DNA from: Pseudomonadota bacterium
GTDB lineage: Bacteria > Pseudomonadota > Gammaproteobacteria > Burkholderiales > JABEVD01
Reading direction: 5' to 3'
Length of the DNA: 10,682 nucleotides
NCBI GenBank assembly: GCA_021811205.1
Contig: JAJZPK010000077.1
Location: forward strand, 1-10,682
The notes under the pieces were generated by a model, which made no database searches, was not told the DNA's origin, and saw nothing but the letters and a program-made list of their open reading frames with translations. Positions 5,006 through 10,682 of this stretch are shown here, one piece after another; the first letter of the stretch is position 1; each line of letters starts with the position of its first letter. Position numbers and translations under genes: made by a program.

Positions 5006-5857
5006 ATGAGAAATTTGCTTATTGTCGGCTGCGGCGACATCGGGTTGCGTGCAGCTCGTCTGCTGGCCGGCCACTATCGACTCTTTGCCTTGTCGCATTC
5101 CCTCGAACGCTTTCCTGCGTTGCGGGAGGCGGGCATCACGCCGATATACGGCGATCTCGACAGGCCTTGCAGCCTGATTCGAATCGCCGGCATTGCGCAG
5201 GACGTTCTGCACTTCGCCCCCCCGGGACGCTCGGGCAGAGAAGACGTCAGAACGCGGAATCTGCTGGCGGCCTTATCAAAAGGCGATATCGTACCACAAC
5301 GTCTTGTGTATATCAGCACAAGCGGGGTTTACGGTGACTGCGAGGGGGGGCATGTCGCTGAAACCAGGAAGGCGAGGCCTCAGACCGAACGAGCTGAAAG
5401 GCGGCTCGATGCGGAGCGTCGCATCAGGCAATGGGGCGGGAAAAACGGGGTGAGGGCGTGCCTCTTGCGCGTTCCCGGCATCTATTCGCAGGAGCGGATT
5501 TCGCTTTCCAGGCTGAGCCTTCCCGTGCTGGTGGAATCGGAAGACGTCTATACCAACCACATTCATGCGGAAGACCTGGCGCGCATCGCAATCCGAGCGC
5601 TGCATCATGGCTCGAACGGGAGGATATACAATGTCAGCGACGATTCTTCCATGAAGATGGGTGATTATTTTGATCTTCTGGCGAAAAGGTGCGATCTTCC
5701 GAAACCCGGTCGATTGCCCAGAGAGGCGCTGAGGCAAGCCGTTCCGGAATCGATGTATTCGTTCATGTCGGAGTCCAGGCGGCTGGACAACGCCAGGATG
5801 AAGAAGGAGCTTGGCGTGTTGCTCAGGTATCCCCGCGTGTCGGATGGCGTGCGCTAA
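5006..5857 (+). CDS. Atypical extended-SDR NAD(P)-dependent epimerase/dehydratase-like protein
   Basis: This 283-residue Rossmann-fold protein of the NAD-dependent epimerase/dehydratase group (COG0451-like) starts directly with the dinucleotide loop LLIVGCGDIG (Gly8, Gly10, Gly13). YGDLD (48-52) ends an early strand, YISTSGVYGDCEG (102-114) holds the active-site Ser region, and NHIHAEDLA (184-192) and NVSDD (209-213) follow. The canonical YxxxK pair is not present after the Ser block: Tyr109 is followed by GDCE, so this belongs to an atypical subgroup related to YeeZ-type proteins and its catalysis and substrate are unknown. No Shine-Dalgarno precedes the ATG; a -10 lies 9 nt upstream, which suggests a leaderless mRNA. 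Its TAA stop interlocks with the TAG stop of convergent fxsA. Runs of seven C (5217-5223) and six G (5344-5349) do not break the frame. Confidence 0.85.
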   Translation: MRNLLIVGCGDIGLRAARLLAGHYRLFALSHSLERFPALREAGITPIYGDLDRPCSLIRIAGIAQDVLHFAPPGRSGREDVRTRNLLAALSKGDIVPQRLVYISTSGVYGDCEGGHVAETRKARPQTERAERRLDAERRIRQWGGKNGVRACLLRVPGIYSQERISLSRLSLPVLVESEDVYTNHIHAEDLARIAIRALHHGSNGRIYNVSDDSSMKMGDYFDLLAKRCDLPKPGRLPREALRQAVPESMYSFMSESRRLDNARMKKELGVLLRYPRVSDGVR

Positions 5858-6204
5858 TCAATCCTGTGGTATCTACCCTCGATGACGCCATGCTCAGGGG
5901 CGTCCGGCTTTCTGGGCCACAAAAGCAGGATGATGGCGGCAATATCCGTGATAATGCCGGGAACGATCAGCAAAATGCCTGCAACAAGCTTTCTTGCCGG
6001 AAATTCATTCAGCTGTAGCGGGGCAGGGGCGAAGGCCCGGTTCAGAAGGGAGTGGAATTCGCCGCGGATCAGCTGCCATCCACCGAAAGCGCTGGCCGCC
6101 AGAAGCAAAATAACGGGCAAACTGCCGATATGTTCAGCCAGCTTGATCAGAAAATAAATTTCCAGAAAAGAAAAACCGAGTAAAATGAGCAGCAAATTTT
6201 TCAA
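5854..6204 (-). CDS. fxsA: FxsA family inner-membrane protein
   Basis: This 116-residue integral membrane protein has hydrophobic segments at about 4-20, 29-44 and 73-96. The last, AGILLIVPGIITDIAAII, matches the conserved FxsA pattern (LLxxPGxxTDxxG), and WQLIRGEF (43-50) fits the middle of the family. FxsA in E. coli is a cytoplasmic-membrane protein whose overexpression relieves exclusion of phage T7 by the F plasmid; its normal function is unknown. The start is TTG at 6204, supported by AGGAA 7 nt upstream and the absence of any ATG in the frame. The gene is divergent from cutA with only 11 bp between start codons, and its stop codon overlaps that of the convergent epimerase-like gene. 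Confidence 0.88.
   Translation of the reverse strand: MKNLLLILLGFSFLEIYFLIKLAEHIGSLPVILLLAASAFGGWQLIRGEFHSLLNRAFAPAPLQLNEFPARKLVAGILLIVPGIITDIAAIILLLWPRKPDAPEHGVIEGRYHRID
6159..6186 (+). promoter_or_regulatory. Candidate promoter for cutA-dsbD inside fxsA
   Basis: TTTCCA (6159-6164, 4 of 6) and TAAAAT (6181-6186, 5 of 6) are spaced by 16 bp, predicting a start near 6193 and a leader of about 23 nt. It lies within the 5' coding end of fxsA because the space between the divergent genes is only 11 bp. Confidence 0.35.
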
Positions 6205-6215
6205 GACAGTTTCCT

Positions 6216-6530
6216 ATGGACGCGATGCTCGTCATCACCAATATGCCGGACAGGGACAAGGCTGAAGCCCTCGCCAGGAAGCTCGTCGATTCCCGCCTGG
6301 CCGCCTGCGTCAACATCATGGCGGAGTGCGATTCGATTTACGTCTGGGAAGGCAAGACAGAGTCGGCGCGCGAGGTGCCGCTTCTGATCAAGACGCAATC
6401 CCGGCTTTACCGATCGGTCGAGGCCGCGATTTTAGATGACCATCCTTATGAACTTCCGGAGATCGTCGCTGTCTCTTTTTCCGACGGTTCGCCGGAATAT
6501 CTGAGGTGGATCGCTTCCCAGACACTCTGA
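6216..6530 (+). CDS. cutA: CutA1 divalent-ion tolerance protein
   Basis: This 104-residue protein covers the whole CutA1 family domain, a PII-like ferredoxin fold that forms trimers. Signatures are LAACVNI (28-34), the strand IYVWEGK (41-47) and HPYELPEI (76-83). Family members bind copper and other divalent metals and are linked to metal tolerance in E. coli, though the mechanism is unsettled. The ATG at 6216 has no convincing Shine-Dalgarno (only AAGA about 10 nt upstream). A second in-frame ATG at 6225 has GGA 4 nt before it and would shorten the protein by three residues. dsbD follows after 12 nt, the same pairing as in E. coli, where the locus was first described as cutA, so the two are likely co-transcribed. 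Confidence 0.95.
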   Translation: MDAMLVITNMPDRDKAEALARKLVDSRLAACVNIMAECDSIYVWEGKTESAREVPLLIKTQSRLYRSVEAAILDDHPYELPEIVAVSFSDGSPEYLRWIASQTL

Positions 6531-6542
6531 TAGAGCAGAACC

Positions 6543-8324
6543 ATGTCCCTTCTCCGCATTATTCTAATCCTTTTTCTGTGTTTGACCAGTACGGTACAGG
6601 CGGATGCCGCGTCTTTGCTGTCCGACATCAAAACGGATATCTTTGGCAAGGCCCCGAAGTTTCTGTCACCCGATGAAGCGTTCAAGGTGGGCGCAAAGGC
6701 CAGGGATGGCAATTCGGTTGCCGTCGATTTTGCGCCTGCCGATGGGTACTACCTCTATCGTGCAAGACTGAAATTCGAACTGCAGAATGCGCCGGGACTC
6801 AAAATCGCGCGCATCGACCTGCCTGTCGGTGAGATGAAGGACGACCTCAATCTGGGCAGGACGATGGTCTATCATCACCCTTTCCGTGCCGTTCTTGTTC
6901 TGGACAGGGACAAGACTGCAACCGGCGCTCTGCTGCTCGTTGTGACTTATCAGGGCTGCAGCGGAAAAGGCTTGTGCTATGAACCGATGACAAAGCAGTT
7001 CGATCTGCAGTTGCCTGCTGGAGGCGCCCATGCAAGCTTCGACGAGTCGTCGCAAATCTCCGCGCTTTTCACGGGGGGGAACTACTGGCTGATATTGGCG
7101 AGCTTCGTGGGATTCGGTCTGCTCCTCGCGCTTACCCCGTGCACTTTCCCCATGATTCCCATTCTTTCAGGGATCATCGTCGGGCACGGCGGAAAGATGA
7201 CGAGATCGAAGGGTTTTTTCCTTTCGTTGGCTTATGTGCTGGGCCTGGCTATCGTTTATGCGATTGCCGGAGTCATCGCCGGATTTTCAGGCGTTCTGGT
7301 GTCCGATGCAATGCAGAATCCCTGGGTGCTGGGCTCCTTCTCGCTCATTTTCGTTCTGCTGGCGTTTTCCATGTTCGGCTTCTACGAGCTGCAACTGCCG
7401 ACATTTCTGCAGAGCAGATTGTCAGACGCAAGCAACAGGCTGCGGGGCGGTCATCTTTCCGGCGTGTTTCTGATGGGGGCGCTCTCTGCGCTGATTGTTG
7501 GCCCATGCTGCGCAGCGCCGCTTGCGGGCGCGCTCCTTTATATAGGCAAGACGCATGACGTTCTGCTTGGCGGCTCGGCACTTTTCGCGATGGGCATCGG
7601 AATGGGGTTGCCGCTTCTCGCAATAGGCGTTTCCGCAGGATCGCTTTTGCCCAAGGCGGGCCCTTGGATGCAATCGGTCAAGAATTTCTTCGGCGTTCTG
7701 CTGATAGGGCTTGCGATCTGGATGGTCTCTCCAGTCATCCCGCCTGTCTTCAACATGTTGCTGTGGGCAGCGCTTCTGATCGTCTCCGCAATCTACCTGC
7801 ATGCAATAGATCCCCTCCCGCACGGTTCATCAGGCTTCAGGAAGTTCGGCAAGGGGGTCGGGCTCATCGCGCTCTTGCTTGGCGCGGCGCTTCTCGTCGG
7901 TGCACTCAGCGGCGGGCGCGATATCCTTCAGCCGCTCGCGGGATTGAGAACGGCAGCGGCTTCACCCGAAGGTGTGCATTTCGAAAGGGTCAAAAATCTC
8001 GCTGAGCTCGATAGCCGGCTGGAAGCGAGCAGGGGAAAATACGTGATGCTCGACTTTTATGCGGACTGGTGCATTTCCTGCAAGGAAATGGAGCGCACTG
8101 CTTTCGCTGATGCCAGAGTCAAGGAGAAACTGAAGGACGTGGTGCTGCTGCAGGCGGACGTGACGAAAAACTCCCCGGATGATGCGGCGCTGCTCAGGAA
8201 ATTCAGCCTGTTCGGACCGCCGGGCATCGTTTTTTTCGACAGGAACGGCAATGATGCGCTTCATTTGGTAGGCGAACAGAAAACGGAATCCTTCCTCTCG
8301 GCGCTGGGCTCGGTGATTTCATGA
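6543..8324 (+). CDS. dsbD: Thiol:disulfide interchange protein DsbD
   Basis: DsbD moves reducing equivalents from cytoplasmic thioredoxin to periplasmic partners (DsbC, DsbG, CcmG/TlpA-type thioredoxins). The 593 residues show the full three-part plan. A signal peptide (1-20, cut near VQA) is followed by the periplasmic alpha domain with the pair Cys139/Cys145 in YQGCSGKGLCYEP. The membrane beta domain (about 181-455) carries Cys200 in LTPCTFP and Cys322 in VGPCCAAP. The C-terminal thioredoxin-like gamma domain has Cys510 and Cys513 in DWCISC. Position 323 is an additional Cys next to the redox Cys, where E. coli has Thr. The length is close to that of E. coli. A weak purine-rich AGAGCAGA precedes the ATG. 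The stop overlaps the tlpA start in ATGA, so translation is coupled. A run of seven G at 7073-7079 leaves the frame intact. Confidence 0.96.
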   Translation: MSLLRIILILFLCLTSTVQADAASLLSDIKTDIFGKAPKFLSPDEAFKVGAKARDGNSVAVDFAPADGYYLYRARLKFELQNAPGLKIARIDLPVGEMKDDLNLGRTMVYHHPFRAVLVLDRDKTATGALLLVVTYQGCSGKGLCYEPMTKQFDLQLPAGGAHASFDESSQISALFTGGNYWLILASFVGFGLLLALTPCTFPMIPILSGIIVGHGGKMTRSKGFFLSLAYVLGLAIVYAIAGVIAGFSGVLVSDAMQNPWVLGSFSLIFVLLAFSMFGFYELQLPTFLQSRLSDASNRLRGGHLSGVFLMGALSALIVGPCCAAPLAGALLYIGKTHDVLLGGSALFAMGIGMGLPLLAIGVSAGSLLPKAGPWMQSVKNFFGVLLIGLAIWMVSPVIPPVFNMLLWAALLIVSAIYLHAIDPLPHGSSGFRKFGKGVGLIALLLGAALLVGALSGGRDILQPLAGLRTAAASPEGVHFERVKNLAELDSRLEASRGKYVMLDFYADWCISCKEMERTAFADARVKEKLKDVVLLQADVTKNSPDDAALLRKFSLFGPPGIVFFDRNGNDALHLVGEQKTESFLSALGSVIS

Positions 8325-8812
8325 AAAAATTCTATGTCGTTATCGCTGCTGTTGTGGCGGCATTGATGCTCTATATGGCTTACTTCAATCCGGGCGGAGA
8401 TGAGAACAGGCGGCGAGAAGAGGCGGTGCTCAAGGCTGATCTGCCCGACTTGACGGGGAAAATGCAGGCGCTTGGGCAATGGCGGGGCAGGGTGCTGGTG
8501 GTCAATTTCTGGGCCTCCTGGTGCCCTCCCTGTCGCGCTGAAATGCCGGGATTCGTCGATCTTCAGAAGAAATATCAGAGCAGGGGGCTGACGTTTGTCG
8601 GCATTGCCGTGGACAGCGCCGACAAGGCGGGGGCGTTTGCAAAAAAGATAGGCGTGAACTACCCTGTCCTGGTTGATGAGAACTCCAGCGTGCTGAACCT
8701 TTCGGGTCTTCCGTATACCGTGGTTTTCGACAGGAAAGGCGAAGTCGTCGCGACCCATGTGGGCGCATGGCCCGAGGAAGAACTCGACGGCATCGTCGGT
8801 AAACTGCTCTGA
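8321..8812 (+). CDS. Membrane-anchored TlpA/ResA-like periplasmic thioredoxin
   Basis: This 163-residue protein has an uncleaved-looking N-terminal membrane anchor (residues 4-21) and a TlpA/AhpC-TSA-type thioredoxin domain from about residue 38. The redox motif is WCPPC (67-71; Cys68, Cys71) in [16 protein letters not shown], and cis-Pro131 sits in GLPYTVVFD. Such proteins reduce specific periplasmic disulphides, for instance in cytochrome c maturation (CcmG/ResA) or copper-site assembly (TlpA). The ATGA overlap with dsbD makes it the obvious client of DsbD, which keeps periplasmic thioredoxins reduced. Without ccm genes beside it, I cannot choose between a c-type cytochrome and a copper-oxidase role. 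No separate Shine-Dalgarno is evident, consistent with translational coupling. aroQ follows after 55 nt. Confidence 0.92.
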   Translation: MKKFYVVIAAVVAALMLYMAYFNPGGDENRRREEAVLKADLPDLTGKMQALGQWRGRVLVVNFWASWCPPCRAEMPGFVDLQKKYQSRGLTFVGIAVDSADKAGAFAKKIGVNYPVLVDENSSVLNLSGLPYTVVFDRKGEVVATHVGAWPEEELDGIVGKLL

Positions 8813-8867
8813 ACATGACGTCAAAAGGCGGCTGGACAATCGCGTCCAATTGCGGCAAACTTGCGCG

Positions 8868-9305
8868 GTGAAAAACATACTCGTACTGCATGGCCCCAAC
8901 CTCAATTTGTTGGGAACACGCGAACCTGAAATTTACGGCGGCGATACCCTTGATGCAATCAATGCCCGTCTGGCAGTGATTGCCGCTGAGGCGGGCGCCA
9001 GGCTGTCCGCTTACCAGAGCAATGCCGAATCCGCGCTGATCGACCGCATCCAGGCGGCAAGGGGTGACGGCACTGAATTCATCATCATCAACCCGGCCGC
9101 CTACACGCATACCAGCGTGGCGATGCGCGATGCGCTTGCCGCCGTTGCGCTGCCATTCATCGAAGTGCACCTTTCCAATATTTTCGCTCGCGAACCCTTT
9201 CGTGCCGAATCCTATTTCTCCGATCTCGCCGTCGGTGTGATCAGTGGTTTGGGCGCGAAAGGGTACGAGCTTGCGCTCAACTACGCGCTTCAACCCGGGG
9301 ATTGA
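8868..9305 (+). CDS. aroQ: Type II 3-dehydroquinate dehydratase
   Basis: AroQ converts 3-dehydroquinate to 3-dehydroshikimate, step three of the shikimate pathway, in the cytoplasm; the type II enzyme is a dodecamer. The 145-residue protein shows [18 protein letters not shown] (7-24), with the lid Arg18 and Tyr23, then [10 protein letters not shown] (50-59), [16 protein letters not shown] (75-90), the catalytic His101 in EVHLSN, and [15 protein letters not shown] (115-129). Ser55 replaces the usual Gly of QSNxEG, and FRAES replaces the common FRHHS; both are mild departures. The start is GTG at 8868: family homology begins with this codon, the frame upstream overlaps tlpA, and there is no ATG before the core motifs. 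A Shine-Dalgarno is not evident. accB begins 3 nt after the stop, matching the conserved aroQ-accB-accC order. Confidence 0.95.
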   Translation: MKNILVLHGPNLNLLGTREPEIYGGDTLDAINARLAVIAAEAGARLSAYQSNAESALIDRIQAARGDGTEFIIINPAAYTHTSVAMRDALAAVALPFIEVHLSNIFAREPFRAESYFSDLAVGVISGLGAKGYELALNYALQPGD

Positions 9306-9308
9306 ATT

Positions 9309-9752
9309 ATGGATTTGAGAAAGCTGAAGAAATTGATTGATCTCGTCGAGCAGTCCGGCATATCGGAGCTTGAGATCACCGAAGGCGAGGAAACCGTACG
9401 CATCAGCCGTGCGTCCCATCCCGTGTATGCCCCGCCACCCGTGGTGCACCATGTGAGCGCAGCAGCTGCGCCTGCGCCGGCAGCTCCGCAGGCGGCGCCT
9501 GCTGCAGAGGAGCTTTCCGGTCACGTTCTAAAATCCCCGATGGTGGGTACATTCTACCGCTCGCCTTCACCGGGCGCTGATGCTTTCGTCGAGGTGGGGA
9601 GTCGAGTGGAAGCAGGGAGCACGCTCTGCATCATCGAGGCGATGAAGCTCTTGAACGAGATAGAGGCGGACAAGTCAGGCGTGATCAAGGCGATCCTTGT
9701 TGAGAACGGCCAGCCTGTCGAATACGGTGAGCCGCTGTTCGTGATCGAATGA
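9309..9752 (+). CDS. accB: Acetyl-CoA carboxylase biotin carboxyl carrier protein
   Basis: AccB carries biotin between biotin carboxylase and the carboxyltransferase in the first committed step of fatty-acid synthesis. The 147 residues divide into an N-terminal helical/strand segment (1-35), an Ala-Pro-rich flexible linker (about 41-68, with [12 protein letters not shown]) and a C-terminal biotinyl domain (71-147). Lys113 in [10 protein letters not shown] is the biotinylation site. The thumb region around [17 protein letters not shown] (81-97), specific to acetyl-CoA carboxylase BCCPs, is present. GGGG lies about 7-10 nt before the ATG, within the end of aroQ; the 3-nt gap suggests coupled translation. 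accC follows after 13 nt. Confidence 0.97.
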   Translation: MDLRKLKKLIDLVEQSGISELEITEGEETVRISRASHPVYAPPPVVHHVSAAAAPAPAAPQAAPAAEELSGHVLKSPMVGTFYRSPSPGADAFVEVGSRVEAGSTLCIIEAMKLLNEIEADKSGVIKAILVENGQPVEYGEPLFVIE

Positions 9753-9765
9753 TCGGGACCTTTTG

Positions 9766-10682
9766 ATGTTCGAAAAAATTCTGATAGCCAACAGGGGGGA
9801 GATCGCGCTCAGGATCCAGCGCGCCTGCCGCGAACTCAACATCAAGACGGTCGCCGTACATTCGGAGGCTGATGCTGATGCGAAATACGTCAGACTCGCC
9901 GACGAGTCTGTCTGCATCGGCCCAGCCCCATCTTCCTTGAGTTACCTCAATATTCCGGCAATCATCAGCGCAGCGGAGGTGACGGATGCTCAAGCGATTC
10001 ATCCAGGATATGGATTCCTTTCGGAAAATGCCGATTTCGCGGAGCGCGTGGAAAAGAGCGGTTTTGTTTTTATCGGTCCTCGTCCAGACACCATCAGGAT
10101 GATGGGAGACAAGGTCAGCGCGAAAAACGCGATGAAGCGTGCGGGCGTTCCTTGCGTGCCTGGTTTCGATGAAGCGCTTCCCGATTCTCCTGCGGAAATC
10201 GTGAAAATCGTGCGCTCGATAGGGTATCCGGTGATCATCAAGGCCGCAGGCGGCGGAGGTGGGCGCGGCATGCGGGTCGTGCATACTGAAGCCGCCCTGC
10301 TGAACGCAGTGACGATGACGCGTAGCGAAGCGCAGTCCGCATTTGGCAATCCCATGGTTTATGTCGAGAAATACCTGGAAAATCCGCGGCACATCGAAAT
10401 TCAGGTGCTTGCCGACGAGCACGGAAATGCCGTTCATCTCGGTGAGCGTGATTGTTCGATGCAGCGCCGCCATCAGAAAATCATCGAGGAAGCGCCTGCG
10501 CATGGCATTCCGCTTCGCCTGAGAAACAAGATCGGGGAGCGGTGCGCCGATGCTTGCCGCAAGATAGGCTATCGCGGCGCAGGAACATTCGAATTCCTTT
10601 ACGAAAACGACGAATTCTATTTCATCGAGATGAACACGCGCGTTCAGGTCGAGCATCCCGTTACCGAGATGATCACCGGCAT
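9766..10682 (+). CDS. accC: Acetyl-CoA carboxylase biotin carboxylase subunit (3' end outside window)
   Basis: AccC uses ATP and bicarbonate to carboxylate the biotin on AccB. The window holds 305 complete codons plus two bases of a protein normally near 450 residues. It aligns without gaps to my memory of the E. coli protein over nearly its whole visible length. [17 protein letters not shown] opens the pre-ATP-grasp domain, [10 protein letters not shown] (79-88) follows, Lys116 and Lys159 bind [12 protein letters not shown] (162-170) is the flexible glycine loop, and [11 protein letters not shown] ends at Lys238. Glu276 and Glu288 are metal ligands, and Asn290 and Arg292 lie in the [11 protein letters not shown] motif. 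GGGA lies about 7 nt upstream of the ATG. There is no internal stop. It is truncated only by the window edge. Confidence 0.97.
   Translation, partial: MFEKILIANRGEIALRIQRACRELNIKTVAVHSEADADAKYVRLADESVCIGPAPSSLSYLNIPAIISAAEVTDAQAIHPGYGFLSENADFAERVEKSGFVFIGPRPDTIRMMGDKVSAKNAMKRAGVPCVPGFDEALPDSPAEIVKIVRSIGYPVIIKAAGGGGGRGMRVVHTEAALLNAVTMTRSEAQSAFGNPMVYVEKYLENPRHIEIQVLADEHGNAVHLGERDCSMQRRHQKIIEEAPAHGIPLRLRNKIGERCADACRKIGYRGAGTFEFLYENDEFYFIEMNTRVQVEHPVTEMITG

Noticed and set aside
7073..7079. Seven-G run in dsbD (also seven C at 5217-5223) as a phase-variation tract
   Set aside because: Both frames are intact, the runs are short, and the genes are housekeeping in type. More likely neutral, or at most a place for sequencing indels.
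8816..8823. Perfect 8-bp palindrome TGACGTCA between tlpA and aroQ
   Set aside because: It is short, has no partner copy or promoter next to it, and one such 8-mer is not surprising in 10 kb. I cannot link it to a regulator.
8833..8858. Small inverted repeats (TGGAC/GTCCA and TTGC/GCAA) upstream of aroQ
   Set aside because: Stems of 4-5 bp with no T-run and no alternative fold; not enough to call a terminator, riboswitch or operator.
8502..9524. Long minus-strand open frame across tlpA, aroQ and accB
   Set aside because: It crosses three well-supported genes, is rich in Arg, His and Cys as antisense frames often are, and has no recognisable motif.
9685..10656. Long minus-strand open frame opposite accC
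   Set aside because: accC aligns codon by codon with the known family on the plus strand; the antisense frame is a by-product of its codon use.

Overview
The window looks like ordinary chromosomal core DNA of a betaproteobacterium, most likely in or near the Nitrosomonadales (Gallionella/Sideroxydans/Methylophilus-like). The grounds are the gene order dsbD-tlpA-aroQ-accB-accC, a small c5-type cytochrome c, a bacterial-type tRNA-Arg, and even codon use at a mid-50s percent GC judged by eye. I see no phage, IS element, integrase, CRISPR array or toxin/defence cassette, so the placement is an inference from gene content only.

Layout. Positions 1-240: tRNA-Arg(CCG) on the minus strand with its own rho-independent terminator and a likely extended -10 promoter. 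Positions 242-1394 (+): a periplasmic mono-haem cytochrome c followed by apaH (diadenosine tetraphosphatase); a GC hairpin sits where the apaH ribosome-binding site would be. Positions 1324-4958 (-): four genes transcribed leftwards. First comes an [2Fe-2S]/FAD/NAD(P) oxidoreductase of the AscD/RfbI-like type and a PfkB-family kinase. Then comes an OlsB-type GNAT acyltransferase and a PlsC-type acyltransferase, which together look like an ornithine-lipid pathway (olsBA). The last gene overlaps the 3' end of apaH by 71 bp. Positions 5006-5857 (+): an atypical extended-SDR epimerase-like protein, divergent from the oxidoreductase. Positions 5854-6204 (-): fxsA, with a TTG start. Positions 6216-10682 (+): cutA, dsbD, tlpA, aroQ, accB and the first 305 codons of accC, tightly packed and probably co-transcribed in one or two units.

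How the genes work together. DsbD carries electrons from cytoplasmic thioredoxin across the inner membrane, and the adjacent membrane-anchored TlpA-like thioredoxin is a natural recipient, for example in cytochrome c maturation. AroQ makes 3-dehydroshikimate. AccB and AccC supply the biotin carrier and biotin carboxylase of acetyl-CoA carboxylase. OlsB and the PlsC-type enzyme would acylate ornithine twice to give a phosphorus-free membrane lipid.

The most interesting signal is regulatory. Upstream of olsB are four heptamers on an exact 11-bp period that match the PhoB half-site (Pho box), followed by a 10-bp perfect inverted repeat that runs into the olsB start codon. This fits phosphate-starvation control of ornithine-lipid synthesis, a known theme in other proteobacteria. 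I did not find a convincing undescribed multi-gene system here. The remaining findings concern compact gene junctions, start-site oddities and promoters.
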